Part shown: positions 48,502-59,060 of the stretch, in pieces | Layout: each line of letters starts with the position of its first letter | Numbering within the stretch: the stretch's first letter is position 1 | From: Trichomonas vaginalis G3 | Taxonomy: Eukaryota > Parabasalia > Trichomonadida > Trichomonadidae | Reading direction: 5' to 3' | Length of the DNA: 64,000 nucleotides | Assembly: GCF_026262505.1 (NCBI RefSeq) | Contig: NC_067203.1 | Location: forward strand, 24,161,411 to 24,225,410 | The notes under the pieces: model-generated | What the model was told of the DNA's origin: nothing | Database searches by the model: none | Seen by the model: the letters and a program-made list of their open reading frames with translations, nothing else | Program-made: the position numbers and the translations under genes

Positions 48502-49571
48502 AATTTTGCATTGAGGGCATCAAAATTCATATTTTTCTTTTTCATGTATTTATTTGTATGTTGATCTTATAAAACACTTTATAAAATTATAATATATGCT
48601 TTTGTGTCTTTGTTAACAGTCTGTTTTCATGTTTTATGAATATCTTCGACATTGAAAAAGTAGCGCTCGTTCTGATTTCACATAATAAGCTTAGCCACAA
48701 ACTATATGTTCTATTTTTGCATTTTTGATCAAACACAAGACTTAAAAATATAGAAATTGAATCAAATTCTCTAACATATAAATAATGGCTAAATCTATCA
48801 AAGTGCATTTAAAAATATAATACAATCCGATCAAATTTAACATAATCAAACGTTCAATTGCTTGGAGTATCCAAACAAAAGAATTGATTTTGAAAAAGCT
48901 TGAAGCAACGGACTCAAAAAAGTTAATAACTTCGTTTAATACGAGTTCTGTATGTAAGGATTGTTTCATAAAATTAAAATTCATGCAAAATATAATTAAA
49001 TTTTATTGCTTTTATCATTAACCTCAGATGAGAGTAAATTTTGACATCATACGCCACAAGCAATGAATTTATGATACCGAAGTAATCAGAAAAATACTCA
49101 AAAACCTTCAAAAATTGTTTTTATTTCAAGTTAGTTTTCTTCTCATGCAATGAACAAGATGTCTAAAAATTATTAAAAGAAATTTGAGATCATATCAAAT
49201 GAAAAATGTTGTACATTCAAAAGTTCATCACAAATTTTACAATAAAAAAATCTACTATATAAAATTGCTTGTTATCAATGATTATTCATTATTTTTAAAT
49301 TTTCTTTCCCAATTACCAAAAAGCTAACGAACCCTATTTCTTATATGTTTTGACGAGTAGTGTTAATACAAAATATCATTTATCTAAAAACATCAATATT
49401 TCGTTTCAATTTTTCCTGTAAAGTCTTCAAAAAATTGAAGAAAATTATAACAATGTTGTATTAATATTTTATTTTGTTGCCTGTAGCACATTTTCAATAT
49501 AAAAAATAATTGAATTATATTGAAAACTGAATATTCTAGAATAAATACTTGACATTATTTTTTATCGGCGA
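48502..49571. other. Intergenic, AT-rich
   Basis: About 1.07 kb with only random short frames. No Inr or M3 motif is clear before the kinase ATG. Confidence 0.5.
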
Positions 49572-50540
49572 ATGGAACAAGATGAACATAAATTCTTCCT
49601 TTCTCAAGGAATCCAATTTAAAAGATTAATTGCGAAAGGTGGATTCGGTGTAGTATTTCTTGTCTACAGCAACCAATATCAAAACAATTTTGCGTTGAAA
49701 AAAATACCAGGAAATCTTTTTAATCAATCGGAGCTTGACTGTTTGATTGCAATCGATGATCATTCTATTGTGTCTTTATACAATTACTATAAATACGGAA
49801 AATTTGTTTATCTTCTTATGGAATATTGCCCTTTAGACTTGGCATCAGTAATTAAATCACAGTCAAAAATCTCAAGCGTAGACAGACTCAGATATATTCA
49901 TGATATGGTATTATCTCTTAAAGCTTGTCACGATAGAAATATTGCACATTCAGATATTAAGCCATCTAACTTTTTCGTTGATCAATACGGACGCGTCAAG
50001 ATTGGTGACTTCGGTTTTTCATCAATTTATCGTGAGAATCCATCGAGTATGCAGTTCAGAGGAACAAGATTGTTTATGGCCCCTGAACTCTTTTATTCTC
50101 ATCCATATAACCCATTGACTGCTGATATCTGGGCATTAGGGGTTACAATATATCTCTTAGTTACAGGAAAATATCCTTTTTATTCGAATGATTCTGATAA
50201 TTTAGTTCGTTTGATTACGATTGGTTTTTATTCTACAAAAGAAATAGACGACAAGAATCTCCAAGATTTAATCGCAAGGTGCCTACAGACAAATACAAAC
50301 AGCAGAGCAACTGTTACTGAATTATTGTTGCATCCTTATTTCAACCCATTCAATACTCAACCAGTCAAGAAACCAATGCCAATCCCAATGTCAAAGTCTC
50401 TGCGCTCTATTTCTACAAATCCAGTTCTTCCTCTTTTACCTGTAGCAAAATCGTTGCTCAGAATGGGTGTTGTTAGAAATAAAGGTCCAAATACTTCAAA
50501 GCCTCCAAACGCAGTTCATTTTGACTTGCCTACACAATAA
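49572..50540 (+). CDS. CAMK-like Ser/Thr protein kinase, 322 aa
   Basis: A single kinase domain (about 17-262) with a short tail. The glycine loop is AKGGFGVVF. The ATP-binding lysine is in FALKK (K43 or K44). The catalytic loop is HSDIKPSN (H126, D128), with Ser replacing the usual Arg of HRD. DFGFSS starts at D146, then MAPEL as the APE motif and DIWALGVTIYLLVTG. Arginine loss in HRD suggests little dependence on activation-loop phosphorylation. The C-terminal 60 residues are Pro/Ser/Lys-rich. Many similar small kinases exist in trichomonads; substrate unknown. Confidence 0.92.
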   Translation: MEQDEHKFFLSQGIQFKRLIAKGGFGVVFLVYSNQYQNNFALKKIPGNLFNQSELDCLIAIDDHSIVSLYNYYKYGKFVYLLMEYCPLDLASVIKSQSKISSVDRLRYIHDMVLSLKACHDRNIAHSDIKPSNFFVDQYGRVKIGDFGFSSIYRENPSSMQFRGTRLFMAPELFYSHPYNPLTADIWALGVTIYLLVTGKYPFYSNDSDNLVRLITIGFYSTKEIDDKNLQDLIARCLQTNTNSRATVTELLLHPYFNPFNTQPVKKPMPIPMSKSLRSISTNPVLPLLPVAKSLLRMGVVRNKGPNTSKPPNAVHFDLPTQ

Positions 50541-50919
50541 TTTTTTTATCATATTTGTCTAATTTTCTATATATTGTTTGTTTTTAAATGAAATATTTTC
50601 ATTACATCTTTTCTATTTATGTTATACCATCTAACATCTTATAATTTCTAAAATTATTTTATAAGATGCTTTGAAATCATAACTTGAAGTGATTAAATAG
50701 TTTTATGCTTAAAAACATTGATTCAAAACCTTCTCACGTTGATTTCTTGGTGTGTGAAATTACTGTGAAAAAAATATCAATCATAACTCAGATTTAAAGG
50801 TAAATATCAAACATATACAAGGAATACAAGCTGAATCAAATATTCATTATCAGATATTTTAGTGAAAACTTTCATTCTCTAAAAATAACGTATAATTTTT
50901 GTATCTAGAAAAAAAAATT
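50541..50919. other. Intergenic with possible Inr of CCDC40 gene
   Basis: TCATT at 50872-50876 fits the initiator and lies 46 bases before the ATG at 50920. Nothing else is recognisable. Confidence 0.4.
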
Positions 50920-53589
50920 ATGTTTGAAAATAACAATGATGCTAATAATAATTTCCCTGAAGAGGAGCAACATGCTGAAGAGCCCCTAGAAGAGGAGGAT
51001 TTAGATTTAGGCGAAGAGGAAGATGATTCGGAATTACCACCAGATCATCCACTCATTAAAAGGCTCCAGGATGGTCTGAAGAAGCAACTTCAAAAGGAGA
51101 AAGATAAATTAGATGTTGAAAAGAGAGATAAGCTCGCTCTCAAGAACAAGCTCTCAGAAGAACGTGAAGAGATTGGTGTTCAATTATATACTGTACAACA
51201 ACAATTAGCAAAACTTCAAGCAAAGTTAACCGATGCAAATGAACAGCGCGCACAATTAGAAGCACAAAGAAATGAAGAAACAGAACAACTTAAACAAGCT
51301 CGTCAAGAATTAGAAGACGCGGAAACAGAATACAAAGCAAGCGAGAAGGAATACGAATCGCAACGTGATAAGCTTGACAAACTTAACGAAGATGTTCTAC
51401 GTTTGGAGAAGTCGAATCTTGAACTTGCAAGCCAAGTAGCAGGAACACGCAGACAAGCATATAAATCAGATCAGTCTGCTTCTGAAACAGAAGTCACAAA
51501 GAAAGAGCAAGATTTATACATAGATCGTCTTACAAATCAAATTAAAGACGTATCCGGCCAAATACAAGTTATTGAAGCCCAAATTAATGCTCAGAGATCA
51601 GAAACTAAGCTTGCTCAAGACGCTCTTCTTCAAGCAAACCATGAAATGGACCTTATCAAATTTGAACACGAGAAGTTAGTCCAAAGCTGGATGGAAGCTA
51701 TCGTTGATATCAAGAACCACACAAAGATGCTTGAAAAGACTGAAGCTCTCGCTGCTTCCGTTGAAGAGAACATCAGATCTCTCCAGAACGAATACGCCGG
51801 CCTCAAAGCCCAGATTTCTGATCAGCAAGAGCTTAGTGAGCGTAACAGACTTCTCCAGAACAAAATCAACAGCAGATTGACTTATCTCAAACAAAAGATC
51901 GAACAAACCAAAGATGCAAGAGAAAAAGAGCAGGAACAACTTACAAACTTATCATCTCTCATCAAAGAGAAGGAATCTTTGATCAGTCGCCTTCAAATTG
52001 AAAGAAATGCCAAAATGTCAGAATTCAAGCTCAGCCAAAAGGACACAAACGGCATTTCCAACAAAATCCATGAAATCGAAGGCAAAATCCTTGAACACGT
52101 TTCGAATCAGTCAGATTTAAAGAGAGATGCCTTGGCTACACAAAACGAAGTCCAAAAACTCCGTGAACAGATCGAAGCAAAGGACAGAGAACTCAGTGAT
52201 ATCCAAAACGAAGTTATGAGACTCAAATTCGACAAATTAACTTTGTCAGATCAATGCCAGAAGGTTGAACAAGGTTTAGCAGCCATTGTCGAGGAACTCC
52301 AAGCCAAGGACAATATTATCAGCCAGTACGAAAGCCAAATTCGTCGTAACAACGTCGATATCGAAAAACGTCAGAGTGATGTCGACAAACTCAACAGAAA
52401 ATACGATGAACTTACATCAGCGCAAAATGGTGAAGAGTACGGCCCACTCGAACGTAAGATCAGACAGATCCAATCCAAGATTCAATTATCTGATCAGACA
52501 ACAGCCGAAAACCAAGCAATTTGGCTCAAGAAACAGACAGAGCTTGTCGCATTGGAGAAGTCCTGTGACGAAATCCAAGAAGCAAACACTTCGCAACAAG
52601 CTCATATCGCAGTTCTTTCGAGAAAACGCGATAGAACGCGAAACCAACTTGCAGCAACCGAGAAAGAGATAGAGCGTCTTAATATACAGATCAGACTTCT
52701 TCAGCGCGAGATGTCCAGACTCGGAGAACAGCTCAGCGCGAGTGTCGGAACAGGAAACAATTTAATTGAAGGAAATATCAATTTCGAAGCCGAAATTTTG
52801 GAGAACTTGAGGAAGAAAGAAGAAGAATCCGCGAGTACAGAGATGAAGATCGAAGAAGTTGCCCAGCAAAGAGAAGATCTCGCACAAGAACTCATGGAAA
52901 CAGAAAGAGCAATCATGATGTGGGAAAAGAAACTCCAACTGGCTAGAGAAATGAAAGAAGCTTTGGATCCAAATTACGGAGCGAGCGAACTGAAATCCAT
53001 GAAGAAAGAAGTCTCAAGAATGGAATTAAGACTCTCACAAATCGAGAAACAACAAGAAAACATCATAAAGGAAATGGAATTCGCTCTTTTGAGAAGAGAA
53101 ACAATTGCAGACAGAGGAGCAGTTCAGAAGCGTCTTAACAAGGATAAGACAAGATCAGATGTCACTAAAGGTATCACAGCATTGAGAAGACAGGCCAAGT
53201 CATTGAATGAAGAAACAGCTAAATACGATGAATTGATTCAATCTGACACTGCCGCACAAAGAGATATCGAAGCAGAAATAGAACAGTTGACACATATCAT
53301 GAGAGAATCTGAACAAAAGAAGGCTGAATTAGAGGCACAGCTGAAGAATGAAGAAAACGCAAAGGCAGTCGCACAGGCGAGATTGGAGAAATTGCACCAG
53401 AAGAGTAGATATTTCCAGGCTCAGGGTGCAAAGACTGTTTTGAAGTCTCAGGACGCGTTCGAGTCTGCTTTCCAGAACGTAAAGAACCAGGAGAATCAGT
53501 TGATTTCTCTTATTGATAATCTCGCTCAGGACTTCCCTCAGTTGGCTGAGAATTTGAAGCTCATCAAGGAAAAGGTGACTGCTGTGTAA
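50920..53589 (+). CDS. CCDC40: CCDC40/FAP172 axonemal ruler protein
   Basis: An 889-residue, almost entirely coiled-coil protein, starting at the ATG at 50920 (MFENNNDANNNF; an upstream in-frame TTG is rejected). CCDC40 with CCDC39 sets the 96-nm repeat along ciliary doublets. Family landmarks are DHPLIKRLQDGLKK near the start, KKEQDLYIDRLTNQIKD, GEEYGPLERKIRQIQSKI, and the highly conserved C-terminal block ERAIMMWEKKLQLAREMKEALDP followed by EFALLRRETIADRG. The N-terminus is acidic, as in relatives. This fits a flagellate. A CCDC39 partner is not in the window. Confidence 0.93.
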   Translation: MFENNNDANNNFPEEEQHAEEPLEEEDLDLGEEEDDSELPPDHPLIKRLQDGLKKQLQKEKDKLDVEKRDKLALKNKLSEEREEIGVQLYTVQQQLAKLQAKLTDANEQRAQLEAQRNEETEQLKQARQELEDAETEYKASEKEYESQRDKLDKLNEDVLRLEKSNLELASQVAGTRRQAYKSDQSASETEVTKKEQDLYIDRLTNQIKDVSGQIQVIEAQINAQRSETKLAQDALLQANHEMDLIKFEHEKLVQSWMEAIVDIKNHTKMLEKTEALAASVEENIRSLQNEYAGLKAQISDQQELSERNRLLQNKINSRLTYLKQKIEQTKDAREKEQEQLTNLSSLIKEKESLISRLQIERNAKMSEFKLSQKDTNGISNKIHEIEGKILEHVSNQSDLKRDALATQNEVQKLREQIEAKDRELSDIQNEVMRLKFDKLTLSDQCQKVEQGLAAIVEELQAKDNIISQYESQIRRNNVDIEKRQSDVDKLNRKYDELTSAQNGEEYGPLERKIRQIQSKIQLSDQTTAENQAIWLKKQTELVALEKSCDEIQEANTSQQAHIAVLSRKRDRTRNQLAATEKEIERLNIQIRLLQREMSRLGEQLSASVGTGNNLIEGNINFEAEILENLRKKEEESASTEMKIEEVAQQREDLAQELMETERAIMMWEKKLQLAREMKEALDPNYGASELKSMKKEVSRMELRLSQIEKQQENIIKEMEFALLRRETIADRGAVQKRLNKDKTRSDVTKGITALRRQAKSLNEETAKYDELIQSDTAAQRDIEAEIEQLTHIMRESEQKKAELEAQLKNEENAKAVAQARLEKLHQKSRYFQAQGAKTVLKSQDAFESAFQNVKNQENQLISLIDNLAQDFPQLAENLKLIKEKVTAV

Positions 53590-56500
53590 GTTTTTTTTTA
53601 TTTATATTTTATATCAAATTTAATCAACTAAAAACCAATTTTTTTGTTTCTTAAATATTCATATATTTTTCATAAGGAAATGATTAGAATCAGGTGGGAT
53701 TTGATAAGAAGCTACTCGACTCTCACCAAATTGAAACTTTTTCGAAGAGCTTCTATTTGTGAGTTTCTTTAGGACTCGAGCCTTCTAGTGGATCTCAGAT
53801 CTTGTTATAGTTGCATGAACATTTATTATTAGTATGTATCTTTAGGGACTGTTTCTCATTTAATATAAACTGTAGTAAACTATGCGCTTTTTAAATAGAT
53901 AATCAGATTTGTTGTATTTCACCAATCACCCAATGCTAAACAAACATTTATATGTCCAATACAAATAATCTGATTCATTTTAGTCCAAATAAAATGTTTG
54001 CCTTTAGAACTGCTCATTAATTATTAGCTATGGAGTTATTACACAGGTGCAAGCAATTTGTATGAAGGATTACAAGATGTAGAAGTTCGGTAATTAGGAG
54101 TAGAATTAACAGAAATATCCATTCATGTTAAATGGAAATGAGTAGTTTCCATGATGAAAAATCAGATTTCTCTGATTGAACTTAATATTTTCAAACAGAT
54201 ATTGCAAATTATTCTACGACATTGAATATAAATGAGTGATAAATTTTTGAAATTTGTAAGTTTTATGAAACAACAAAGAATAGGGGAGAGAATATTTGCA
54301 ACAGCTACAAAAATCAAAATATAAGATAATATTATATGTAATTGCAAATACCAAATTGGAGACTCAAATTATCAAAAAGGTAACTAAACTCCTTTCGCCG
54401 ATCCGATTTGCCCCATATTTAAAATATAGCTTGCATATGTAGAAGAAAAGCTAATTTTGAAGTACGCCCCAAATCCACCAACAGGATTTCGAGCTACTAA
54501 AAGGGTACTTTTAAATGTGATTTTTTTTATAAAAAATTAAATTTATTTTAAGATCAGACTAAAAACTAATTTTATGGAAAATCTATATCGACAAATTTAT
54601 TACTTATTGGGTATATAGATTTTTTTGATTATGGCGATTATGTCTGATATGCTTCCAATAAGCCAAAACACATTTCATACTGATTTCTATAAAAGGTATC
54701 TTTATTATAGAAGTGTAAGCTATATATGTTTGTTTTTTATTATAACAAATTCAAAATTCTCTTATAAGGACTAGATGAAATCTGTATTATTAAATCATTA
54801 GCTAAATGAAGGTTCAAATAGAAAGTAAATATCAATTTATATGATACTGAAACCAAATAGTTCTTTTAATAAAAGATAACACGCTGAAAATTATTGAGTA
54901 TTTGCAAATCTCAAAAATCTATTGGTGAATTTGGCTCAACTTTTAAAATTATAACATCCATATCAAATCATAAAAGCAGACAAAAATTAAAGCCAAACCT
55001 ATCGGCCAATTTTTTTTTGATATTTTGATTTTTGAGGTATACTTTTAAAAGTGGATTTAAAGCACTGATGAAAAAACATTAACTTCTGTCGTTATGATTA
55101 TTGATTTAGACAATAATGATTTTAATCTTTGATTATCAAAACACTAAAGTCATCTTTTTAACATTTGCTTGGTAGCATTAACTCAAGTCTAAAGTACTAT
55201 TTTATGTTGTACTCTTAGAATTTTTGTATTCATTGTACACGCTGAAATAGTACCATTAAAGTTATGGCGGACTTTCAAAAAATAGTTTGGTCACCTTTAA
55301 TTATCAAAGGAAAGTTTTATACTAAGAGTATTTTTTGATAATTCTAATTGCATTAAGGTAGAAATTTTTGTACATACCAAAGATAACTCTCAAGTATATG
55401 AATTTTAATAAAGTTGAGACAAATTTTGTCTTGAACGTCAAAACATAAAGGAATATTGCGTAATTATTTTTGATTTGAATGGCTTTCTGTATGAAGAACA
55501 TGATAACGGCAATGATTAGGCTTAATAATAAGAATGCTTAAAAATTAGAAATAATTTAGAAAGAAACAAACAAAATGTTCGAAATTGATTGAAAAGTATA
55601 ATTTCATTTCATATTATGATAAGTTTCATCCATCAAAGTTAAAATAAAGTTGTAAAATTATCAAAAGAAAAATTAGTTTGAATTAATTGAAGATTCATTC
55701 AGCCCCACCATTACTCTATTCATACTACTCTAAACTAAGAGTAGTTTCAACATTACGAAAGGACAAAAGGTGTCAAGGATTTCGAGTATAAAATTTTTGA
55801 AAAAAAAATCATAAGCTTATTTCAATTTATGTTGAGTATCAGAAAAACAATTCAAATGTTTACACGGAAATAATTTCAATGTAAAAATATTTATCTGAAC
55901 AATTAACCAATTTCATATTATATATAATAATACACCTTGCTTTTGATGAAATTTAGGGATTAGTTTTATAACAATAAAAAATTTGAATGCAATGTATTCA
56001 ATTTGAATTTAAAATTGAATAGATATAATTGAGAAAATAGAATTATAGCTTTTAGTGATTAAATATATGTATGACTTGTCCTGATGCGAAAAAATTTTAA
56101 ACGAATAAAATTTTCCTAATTGAACGAAAATAAACTTGAATAGTATATCTTTACTGACTTTATTTTCTTAGATATATCCAAAAATCCATTCCATTGAAAT
56201 AAATATTTCGAAACTCTTTGAGTTTTTTTGTGAGGATTTTAAGCTAGTCTTATTAATTTATATACATATGAAAGAGGCCCCTTTTTTATAGCTCGCCCAT
56301 AAACCATCTCCCAAAAATTTCTGAATAAGCAATTTTTAACTTAGTTCCTAGCTTCTATTATATCATCTAATTAAGAATATCAAGAAAAACAATACGCCAA
56401 ATAAGTTTTTGAATGCCATTCAAATCTCGCTTTCAATTTGTATAATGTAAATTAATTTGAAACTTTCTTATAACACCTAGTATAATAAAATTTCAAAATA

Positions 56501-56645
56501 TTTCTGGGTAACTTTAATATAGCTGCAAAAATTGAGGGCCCTTTACTGATTTTTTAATATGATTTGAGGGACCTCAAACAAATATTTCTGAACATCGACG
56601 ATACAACGGTTTTCTTAGTAAATTCAGCTGTAAATTTAAGTGATA
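53590..56645. other. Long intergenic region, 3 kb, AT-rich
   Basis: No supported ORF, tRNA or repeat in 3 kb. AACGGTTT at 56605-56612 matches the M3 motif, 34 bases before the ATG of the next gene, but no CCTTT follows. The size of this gap is unusual beside the other intergenic regions here. Confidence 0.5.
56605..56612 (+). promoter_or_regulatory. Possible M3 motif
   Basis: AACGGTTT fits the M3 pattern upstream of the homeodomain-like/WD40 gene. Without an M5 motif or Inr beside it, support is moderate at best. Confidence 0.4.
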
Positions 56646-58172
56646 ATGGACCGTCAACCGGCTGATGATATTCGACGCTATCATCCGTCACCTCAAGAGC
56701 AGAGTATTTTAACACCTAATCTAAAGCTATATTTTTCATATCCAGAGAGATCTCCAGATAGGAGTAGAATTTCTGCTGAAGTTGCTGAAGAACTCTCGAA
56801 ATTTTCTAATCATTGGACAAATAGAACAGTAAGGTTATGGTTTAATAATAATAAAAAGCTTGTTGGTAACGAAAATAAAGAATTAGTTGACTCCGGAACA
56901 GAACCAGAAGTTAAAAAATCCAGTGGACAAAATGACAGTCAGTCAGAGGGTACTTCTGGCGCTTCGATTGGAACTACTGAAATGCCGATGCAAACTAATT
57001 CTCATACAAATGCACTTCGGAACCTCGAAGATGAAGCAGCTTGGGTAGCATATACAAGTCCAAGAATGCAAGAAATCGTAGCAGCTTACAATTCTATCTG
57101 TTTCAGTGATCCAAGTACGGCTACATTCTCATCTCTTAAATCCGCCAACTACATAGAATTTCCAGCACCTCCTCCTCGTATTTTACCATTTGCAATTAAC
57201 GATCTCCTCAATAAAAATGACATTCAAATCGATACTTCCATATGGAAAAACCGCAATTTCCGATCAACGCTTTTACCACCACACGAAGCAAATTGCATTA
57301 CCAATGGCTACGGAGCTTACGTTTCAATGGCTAATGATACAAATAGTCTCAGCTATACAATACATCCAGAATTCTCCACCGAATGGAAAGTCATTCAGTT
57401 CCCTTATCCAAATAAAATAAATTCAATTACCATAGGTAAGAAAGGTGATCCTGCTTGGATGGTCTCAGGAAACACAATTATCCGTATCGCCCTTGATACA
57501 GCTCAACAGAACATTGCTGCCTTACCAGTACAGACATTTACCGATACACATATTGCCACCGGCCACGGATTCGTTGCTTTCGTTTCGAAACAACATAATA
57601 CGATTTTCTTTTCCAACGACACGATGCAAGTCTATCCTGTGCAGCTTTCAGTTCCTTATACGGGTATATCGAATATATGCGTACAAGGGGAGAAAATAGT
57701 TTGCGCGCAAATCAAAAGTACAACTTGTAGTCTGTTCGACCAATCAGGAAAAGAAATCAGGCCTTTTATCGGCCACAGAGCACAGATATCAGAATTCAGT
57801 AGCATTTCGGAAAACATTTTTTGTACATGTTCGTTCGATAATTGTATCAAGATATGGGATGTTCGAGAACCTAGATCAGTGGCAACATTCTTCGCGGGTG
57901 GGCCTCAACCAACGACTATTACGTCTAGCACAAATTACATCGTGTCTGGTTATTCTGATGGAAAGATTCGCGCATTCGATATTAGACATAAACAGGCTAA
58001 AGCATGCTTGGGAGTCGATTTGAACAGACAATACGCTTCTACGATATCGTTTAACGATAAACTTGATGCCTTATCTATCTTTACTTCTTCCGGTGAAGAT
58101 GAGGGTTATTGGAAGGATTCTCCCGACCTTAATTATAGATTTACTATTCTTTCACCATTTATTCGCTTATAA
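56646..58172 (+). CDS. Homeodomain-like plus WD40 protein
   Basis: 508 residues from the ATG at 56646. At about 20-75 there is a homeodomain-like three-helix region, SPQEQSILTPNLKLYFSYPE and then VAEELSKFSNHWTNRTVRLWFNNNKKL. The WFNNNK segment takes the place of the homeodomain recognition helix WFQNRR. After a Ser-rich linker (about 80-125), the rest is a beta-propeller-like region, with clear WD40 units near 380-455 (IGHRAQISEFSSIS ... CSFDNCIKIWDVREP, then YIVSGYSDGKIRAFDIR). DNA binding with a propeller suggests a chromatin or transcription factor. The combination is unusual among well-known proteins; I recall similar ones in trichomonads but cannot confirm. Confidence 0.8.
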   Translation: MDRQPADDIRRYHPSPQEQSILTPNLKLYFSYPERSPDRSRISAEVAEELSKFSNHWTNRTVRLWFNNNKKLVGNENKELVDSGTEPEVKKSSGQNDSQSEGTSGASIGTTEMPMQTNSHTNALRNLEDEAAWVAYTSPRMQEIVAAYNSICFSDPSTATFSSLKSANYIEFPAPPPRILPFAINDLLNKNDIQIDTSIWKNRNFRSTLLPPHEANCITNGYGAYVSMANDTNSLSYTIHPEFSTEWKVIQFPYPNKINSITIGKKGDPAWMVSGNTIIRIALDTAQQNIAALPVQTFTDTHIATGHGFVAFVSKQHNTIFFSNDTMQVYPVQLSVPYTGISNICVQGEKIVCAQIKSTTCSLFDQSGKEIRPFIGHRAQISEFSSISENIFCTCSFDNCIKIWDVREPRSVATFFAGGPQPTTITSSTNYIVSGYSDGKIRAFDIRHKQAKACLGVDLNRQYASTISFNDKLDALSIFTSSGEDEGYWKDSPDLNYRFTILSPFIRL

Positions 58173-58458
58173 ATATTTGTTGTTTTTTTTTTCTAGATTT
58201 GAAAAAAATATACTCGCATTTTTTACATCTTTTGAGAAGAATAATCTAATTTCAAGTTTTCATGATATCTTATCTCATGGAATTAAATTTTTGAGAATTT
58301 ATTTTTTCAATTCACAGGCTTAGACTTTCGAGCTTATGTTTAAAAGTAATTTCATAGTAGTTTTTCACGTTGGGTTATATCAAATTCATTGAAATTTTGA
58401 TCCGATATATTGGAAGATAACGATATCGCAAAATTAATATTATAAATGAAATATAGAC
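58173..58458. other. Intergenic, AT-rich
   Basis: No feature seen between the WD40 gene and the ankyrin-like relic. Confidence 0.5.
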
Positions 58459-58960
58459 ATGTTGCATATGACAAATAATCAAGATAATTATAGATTAATC
58501 CATTGGTTACAAAGATTTTTCAAAATTTTCCCCTATTGGATTGATTTGAGCTGGTCTTGGATAGGACATGCTTCATATATGGAGATACCGAATATAGCTT
58601 CAAATATAATTAAATATGAGAATGATATTTTGATAAAATATTATTCTTGACCAAATTAATAGTTTTACTGGTTCAAAGCTAGATAAAGTAGACAAATTCA
58701 AGAGACTGTGATACAATGATATCAATGCAAAATACTTTGAATGTTGTTGATCAAATCTTTTGAAGGATAAGATGCTTTTATGATATTGATCCTTGTAAGA
58801 GGAGGAACTTTGCCAAATGACCTTGTTTTGTATGAAACAAATATAAATGAAGCGGGTAAATGTGGATTGACTCCTCTTCATTCTGCAACAATGAATGGAT
58901 GATATGCAAAATCCGTTGCCATTATATTGCATAGACTTGACATTAATTTTCTTTATAAAA
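58459..58960 (+). pseudogene. Ankyrin-repeat protein relic
   Basis: A short frame (MLHMTNNQDNYRLIHWLQRF, stopping near 58650) is followed in another frame by an ankyrin-type segment near 58840-58900, NINEAGKCGLTPLHSATMNG, which stops at TGA 58901-58903. The next codons (YAKSVAIILHRLDINF) continue the repeat. The pieces are out of frame with each other and interrupted by stops, so this is a broken member of the large trichomonad ankyrin family. Identity rests on one repeat. Confidence 0.55.
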
Positions 58961-59060
58961 TTCATAAACCTTGCGTTTGAAATTCATTAGCCTTATTTAT
59001 TTTATATTTGAATGAAATACGATTTTTGTAAATTCCCGCTGAAATCAGAGAAATAAAAAA

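Noticed and set aside
48587-48984. Two overlapping minus-strand ORFs after the second Myb gene
   Set aside because: AT-rich composition, no recognisable motif and no promoter; treated as random frames.
53690-53830. A tRNA gene near 53700-53830
   Set aside because: A CTCGAG word and some short stems are present, but no A box at proper spacing and no cloverleaf could be drawn.
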